From contig JADFGI010000129.1 in assembly GCA_022567815.1 (NCBI GenBank), positions 1 through 8,120 of the forward strand: DNA of 8,120 nucleotides, written 5' to 3'. The stretch's first letter is position 1; each line of letters begins with the position of its first letter. Shown here piece by piece: positions 6,218 through 8,120 of the stretch. Source of the DNA: Nitrospinota bacterium (GTDB lineage: Bacteria > Nitrospinota > Nitrospinia > Nitrospinales > VA-1). The position numbers and the translations under genes were made by a program. The notes under the pieces were generated by a model. The model saw only the letters and a list, made by a program, of their open reading frames with translations. It was not told the DNA's origin and did no database searches.

Positions 6218-6865
6218 ATGATTCCCCTGAGCGACGATATCCCTACGCGAAACTTCCCCCTCATCACCCTTCTGGCCATTGGGGCGAATATTTGGATATA
6301 TTTCGAAATGTTTTTCAGCGCGACCGTCTCTCCAGAACTCGTATTCAACCAATACGGTCTGGTTCCCTATAACCTGATCCATTCCCCCGTCACGGAATAT
6401 CCCGCCATCTATTCCTCGATGTTCATTCATTCAGGCTTCTTTCACCTGGCGGGGAATATGCTCTATCTTTGGATTTTTGGAAACAATATTGAAGACGTAC
6501 TGGGGAAATTCAGGTTCATCCTTTTCTATCTGGTTTGCGGAACCATTGCCGCCCTCGGCCACATCGCCACCAATACGGATTCAATCATTCCCATGGTCGG
6601 GGCCAGCGGCGCGGTTTCCGGAGTTTTGGGGGCCTATCTCGTGCTATTCCCCTTTGCCAGGGTGAAGACGCTGATATTCATTATAATCTTCGTAACCGTC
6701 ATCCGTATTCCGGCTCTGGTGCTTCTCGGCCTATGGATAGCCCTGCAAGTTCTTAACGGGATAGCCGCCTCCGACGGAAGTGCAGGGGTGGCGTGGTTCG
6801 CGCACATCGGGGGATTCCTGGCGGGGATGATCCTCATCCTGCCATTCCGTAAGATGCGGGCTTGA
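6218..6865 (+). CDS. Rhomboid family intramembrane serine protease
   Basis: This 215-residue membrane protein cuts substrate helices within the bilayer. It has the typical bacterial rhomboid start (MIPLSDDIPTRNFP), a first membrane helix at about 13-33, then HSGFFHLAGNMLYLWIFGNN (71-90) with H71, H76 and the oxyanion-type N80. GASGAVSGVLGAY (128-140) holds the catalytic Ser S130, and AHIGGFLAG (195-203) holds the catalytic His H196. All catalytic residues are present and the length is normal for a six-helix core rhomboid, so it should be active. The ATG fits the family start well, but no Shine-Dalgarno is evident upstream; the nearest AAGGA is about 37 bases away. It stands alone, divergent from the NACHT gene, and its substrates cannot be told from the sequence. 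It ends in TGA, which shows that TGA is used as a stop here. Confidence 0.93.
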   Translation: MIPLSDDIPTRNFPLITLLAIGANIWIYFEMFFSATVSPELVFNQYGLVPYNLIHSPVTEYPAIYSSMFIHSGFFHLAGNMLYLWIFGNNIEDVLGKFRFILFYLVCGTIAALGHIATNTDSIIPMVGASGAVSGVLGAYLVLFPFARVKTLIFIIIFVTVIRIPALVLLGLWIALQVLNGIAASDGSAGVAWFAHIGGFLAGMILILPFRKMRA

Positions 6866-6930
6866 AAACCCTGAATCCCCTCAAATTGTTTTGATTATCC
6901 AGAGTCAGTTCGGGGCTTTTGGGGTCGGGC

Positions 6931-6967
6931 GGATAATAATATTATCCTATTCAATAGGATTTAATCC
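6931..6967. promoter_or_regulatory. Overlapping palindromes, putative parDE operator
   Basis: Two perfect 17-base odd palindromes overlap by four bases: GGATAATA-A-TATTATCC (6931-6947) and ATCCTATT-C-AATAGGAT (6944-6960). A shorter GGAT-TTA-ATCC (6957-6967) overlaps the second. The words GGAT and ATCC therefore alternate four times, and each fold excludes the next. The site lies about 80 bases upstream of parD. Ribbon-helix-helix antitoxins commonly bind repeated palindromes to repress their own operon, so an operator is the likely reading. A TAAAAT box at 6978-6983 could be the -10, but no clear -35 is seen. Confidence 0.5.
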
Positions 6968-6994
6968 GACAATTTGTTAAAATGCAAAAGAGTA

Positions 6995-7016
6995 GCGCAG
7001 GTTTTCCAACCTGTGC
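6995..7016. repeat. Hairpin in the parD leader
   Basis: GCGCAGGTT (6995-7003) pairs with AACCTGTGC (7008-7016) around the loop TTCC, with one G-U pair in nine. It ends 14 bases before the GGAG ribosome binding site of parD. The sequence resembles a dispersed intergenic hairpin seen in other genomes, so it may be a repeat element and not a dedicated leader structure. Confidence 0.45.
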
Positions 7017-7044
7017 CCAATAAAGTTAACGGAGAATTTGCAAT

Positions 7045-7293
7045 ATGACAAAAATTTCAATCACCATGCCCGATGAAATGGGCAAATATATCCAGTCCGC
7101 GATGAAAGCGCGTCAGTTTGAAAATACCAGCGAATATTTCCGCCACCTCGTGCGTCAGGATCAGGAACGCGAAAGCAAGATCGCTGAATTGCGAAACATG
7201 CTGGATGAGGCGGAAGCCAGCGGAATCAGCGAGCACACAGCGGAAGACATTTGGAAGGAGGCGGAACAAAGGCACCTGAAACGCAATGGCTAA
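7045..7293 (+). CDS. parD: ParD-type ribbon-helix-helix antitoxin
   Basis: This is the antitoxin of a type II toxin-antitoxin pair: it binds and neutralises the ParE-type toxin and usually represses the operon. It has 82 residues. An N-terminal DNA-binding strand (KISITMPDEM, 3-12) is followed by the helices of a ribbon-helix-helix fold (about 13-40). An acidic C-terminal arm containing SGISEHTAEDIWKEAEQR (59-76) would wrap the toxin. GGAGA (7031-7035) lies 9 bases before the ATG. The gene overlaps the toxin gene by 8 bases in ATGGCTAA, the usual coupled arrangement. The overlapping palindromes at 6931-6967 are its likely binding site. Its toxin partner seems to be truncated. Confidence 0.88.
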   Translation: MTKISITMPDEMGKYIQSAMKARQFENTSEYFRHLVRQDQERESKIAELRNMLDEAEASGISEHTAEDIWKEAEQRHLKRNG

Positions 7294-7537
7294 ATATGTC
7301 CTCACCAAGGATGCCAAGCGCGATCTTGCCGCCATCGCTGATTACACTATTGAGAATTTTGGCATCCAACAGGCGCGGCATTACCGTGATGGTTTATTTC
7401 AATCCTTTAAAACGCTGACTGACAATCCCCGGATAGGCCGTGATTATGGCCATATAAAAGACGGGGCGCGACGTTACGAACACAAAAAACATTCGATTTA
7501 CTATTCAATGACCGATGATGGGATATTAATTTTGTGA
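7286..7537 (+). CDS. parE: ParE-type toxin, truncated by a premature TGA
   Basis: ParE/RelE-superfamily toxins act on gyrase or on mRNA; the N-terminal and central parts here resemble ParE (AKRDLAAIADYTIENFG, 10-26; NPRIGRDYG, 47-55; YEHKKHSIYYSMTDDGILIL, 64-83). The open frame ends after 83 residues, whereas family members usually have about 95-105. The normal ending, an Arg-x-LH-x-R-x-DP strand and tail, is missing. It is still encoded in frame just after the stop (7538-7597), so codon 84 (7535-7537, TGA) looks like a mutated CGA Arg codon. The last beta strand and its conserved basic residues would be lost, so the toxin is probably inactive or weak. It overlaps parD by 8 bases and has no strong Shine-Dalgarno of its own, so translation is coupled. 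Confidence 0.8.
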   Translation: MAKYVLTKDAKRDLAAIADYTIENFGIQQARHYRDGLFQSFKTLTDNPRIGRDYGHIKDGARRYEHKKHSIYYSMTDDGILIL

Positions 7538-7597
7538 ATCTTGCATGAACGTCAAGATCCTGGACTGAATTTATTACGTAGTATGAAAATTTCCTGA
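7538..7597 (+). pseudogene. parE: Cut-off C-terminus of the ParE toxin
   Basis: Reading on in the parE frame after the TGA gives ILHERQDPGLNLLRSMKIS and then TGA (7595-7597). This matches the expected ParE ending (hydrophobic-LH-x-R-x-DP then a Leu-rich tail). With the stop codon restored to Arg, the toxin would have 103 residues, a normal length. The ancestral stop would fall 6 bases before the -35 box of the brnT promoter, so the old gene boundary also makes sense. Confidence 0.75.
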
Positions 7598-7603
7598 TTG
7601 TTT

Positions 7604-7632
7604 TTGACAAACCGCCTAACCATATGTACAAT
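7604..7632 (+). promoter_or_regulatory. Near-consensus sigma70 promoter of brnTA
   Basis: TTGACA (7604-7609, a perfect -35) is separated by 17 bases from TACAAT (7627-7632, five of six matches). Transcription should start near 7639, only about 12 bases before the brnT ATG. Such a strong promoter is typical of an autorepressed toxin-antitoxin operon. Confidence 0.8.
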
Positions 7633-7642
7633 TGTTAGTACA
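7625..7642. promoter_or_regulatory. Inverted repeat over the brnTA -10 box, putative operator
   Basis: TGTAC (7625-7629) and GTACA (7638-7642) form a perfect inverted repeat with an 8-base spacer. It covers the -10 box and the expected start point, so a bound protein would block RNA polymerase. BrnA antitoxins are ribbon-helix-helix repressors of their own operon, so BrnA, alone or with BrnT, is the likely ligand. Confidence 0.55.
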
Positions 7643-7650
7643 AATATCCA

Positions 7651-7923
7651 ATGAGTTTTGAATGGGATAATGATAAACAGCAAAACAACCTCCAAAAGCA
7701 TGGAGTGGATTTTCTTGATGTGGTGCGTATTTTTTCCAAACCTGTTTTAGAGTGGGTTGACACCAGAAAAGATTACGGTGAAGAACGCATCATGGCCATT
7801 GGCTTTGATGAGGAGAATTACTTTGTTGTTGTGTCAACCCAGCGCGGTGAAAACCGCCGGATAATTTCAGCATGGAAGGCAGGAAAAGATGAAAAAGAAA
7901 AATATCACCACCATTTCCCTTGA
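7651..7923 (+). CDS. brnT: BrnT-type toxin (type II toxin-antitoxin)
   Basis: BrnT toxins are small RelE-like ribonucleases that arrest translation and are neutralised by BrnA. This one has 90 residues, a normal length. It shows the family marks FEWDNDK (3-9), NLQKHGVDF (13-21), YGEERIMAIG (42-51), VVVSTQRGENRRIISAWKAG (59-78) and E81/K82 with Y85. The common family core reads RIISARKA; here W75 stands at the Arg position, and the later ER pair is E81-K82, so activity may be altered. The gene has its own promoter and operator but no visible Shine-Dalgarno in its very short leader, so translation may be weak. It overlaps brnA by 35 bases in another frame. The toxin-first order is usual for BrnTA and opposite to the parDE pair next door. 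Confidence 0.9.
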   Translation: MSFEWDNDKQQNNLQKHGVDFLDVVRIFSKPVLEWVDTRKDYGEERIMAIGFDEENYFVVVSTQRGENRRIISAWKAGKDEKEKYHHHFP

Positions 7924-8120
7924 AGAGGCAATGAAGATGAAGGGCAAAACCCGGAAAGACGCGCCGCCGGGTCCGCCATTGCCCGATGATTTTTGGAAGA
8001 ATGCGAAAGTGGTCTATCCAGAGGGTCCAAAAGAAGCCACCACCATCCGTTTCGACGCGGACCTTCTGGCTTGGTTTAAAGCCCAAGGGCGCGGTTATCA
8101 GACCCGCATGAACGCGGTTT
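7889..8120 (+). CDS. brnA: BrnA-type antitoxin, partial at window end
   Basis: The first 77 residues are visible and the frame is still open at the window edge. The protein begins MKKKNITTISLEEAMKMKGK, like other BrnA antitoxins, which start with a Lys-rich strand and a Leu-Glu-Glu helix. A proline-rich linker (26-32) and DDFWKNAKV (33-41) follow. The ribbon-helix-helix part starts at TTIRFDADLLAWFKAQGRGY (51-70) and continues into QTRMNAV, a hallmark of the family. The ATG at 7889 was chosen over the in-frame ATG at 7931 because it keeps the family N-terminus and has GGAAGG (7874-7879) 9 bases upstream, inside brnT. It should bind BrnT and repress the promoter at 7604-7632. Confidence 0.88.
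   Translation, partial: MKKKNITTISLEEAMKMKGKTRKDAPPGPPLPDDFWKNAKVVYPEGPKEATTIRFDADLLAWFKAQGRGYQTRMNAV

Noticed and set aside
6049..6430. Minus-strand frames opposite the start of the rhomboid gene.
   Set aside because: They are antisense to conserved rhomboid coding sequence and one runs through the REP-like hairpin; no family features.
7535..7537. TGA in parE read as an amino acid through selenocysteine, recoding or an alternative code.
   Set aside because: TGA ends the rhomboid and brnT genes normally, no selenocysteine-type element is evident, and family knowledge predicts Arg here.
1..8120. CRISPR array, tRNA or rRNA genes, insertion sequence or integrase.
   Set aside because: No regularly spaced repeats, cloverleaf-like segment, rRNA-like stretch or recombinase coding sequence was seen on either strand.

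Overview
The window looks like a piece of a motile, Gram-negative-type bacterial chromosome of moderate G+C content. The flagellar stator pair resembles the sodium-driven PomA/PomB type, which suggests a marine or saline lineage. I considered Nitrospinota or a deltaproteobacterium-like group, but nothing here fixes the taxon. No rRNA, tRNA, CRISPR array, transposase, integrase or reverse transcriptase is visible.

Layout. Positions 1-208 are non-coding and rich in short hairpins and repeats. Next comes a minus-strand operon read from right to left: a response regulator with a degenerate HD-GYP domain (3193-1838), then motA (1834-1034), then motB (1027-209), with 3-nt and 6-nt gaps. A good sigma70-type promoter (TTGACT-N17-TATCAT) lies about 170 bases upstream of the TTG start of the regulator. 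Upstream of that, also on the minus strand, is a 797-residue protein joining a NACHT-type STAND NTPase to a C-terminal SUMF1/formylglycine-generating-enzyme-like (C-type lectin fold) domain (5916-3523). A 300-base divergent spacer (5917-6217) carries two repeat elements. To its right everything is on the plus strand: a rhomboid intramembrane protease (6218-6865), a ParD/ParE-type toxin-antitoxin pair (7045-7537) and a BrnT/BrnA toxin-antitoxin pair (7651 to beyond the window end).

How the genes fit together. The left operon pairs the motor stator with a regulator whose phospho-acceptor Asp is Asn and whose HD-GYP metal site has lost several ligands. It probably works as a non-catalytic regulator or adaptor, not as a c-di-GMP phosphodiesterase. 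The middle and right parts look like accessory or conflict-related DNA: a NACHT receptor-like protein with a ligand-binding-type C-terminal domain, next to two toxin-antitoxin modules.

Main points for a second look. (1) The doubly degenerate REC/HD-GYP regulator. (2) The NACHT-SUMF1 fusion, which has only one of the two FGE active-site cysteines. (3) An apparent CGA-to-TGA nonsense mutation that cuts off the conserved C-terminus of the ParE toxin, with that C-terminus still readable in frame. (4) A chain of overlapping perfect palindromes in front of parD. (5) A near-consensus promoter with a BrnA-type inverted repeat and a very short leader in front of brnT. (6) An identical palindromic repeat in both flanks of the minus-strand block.
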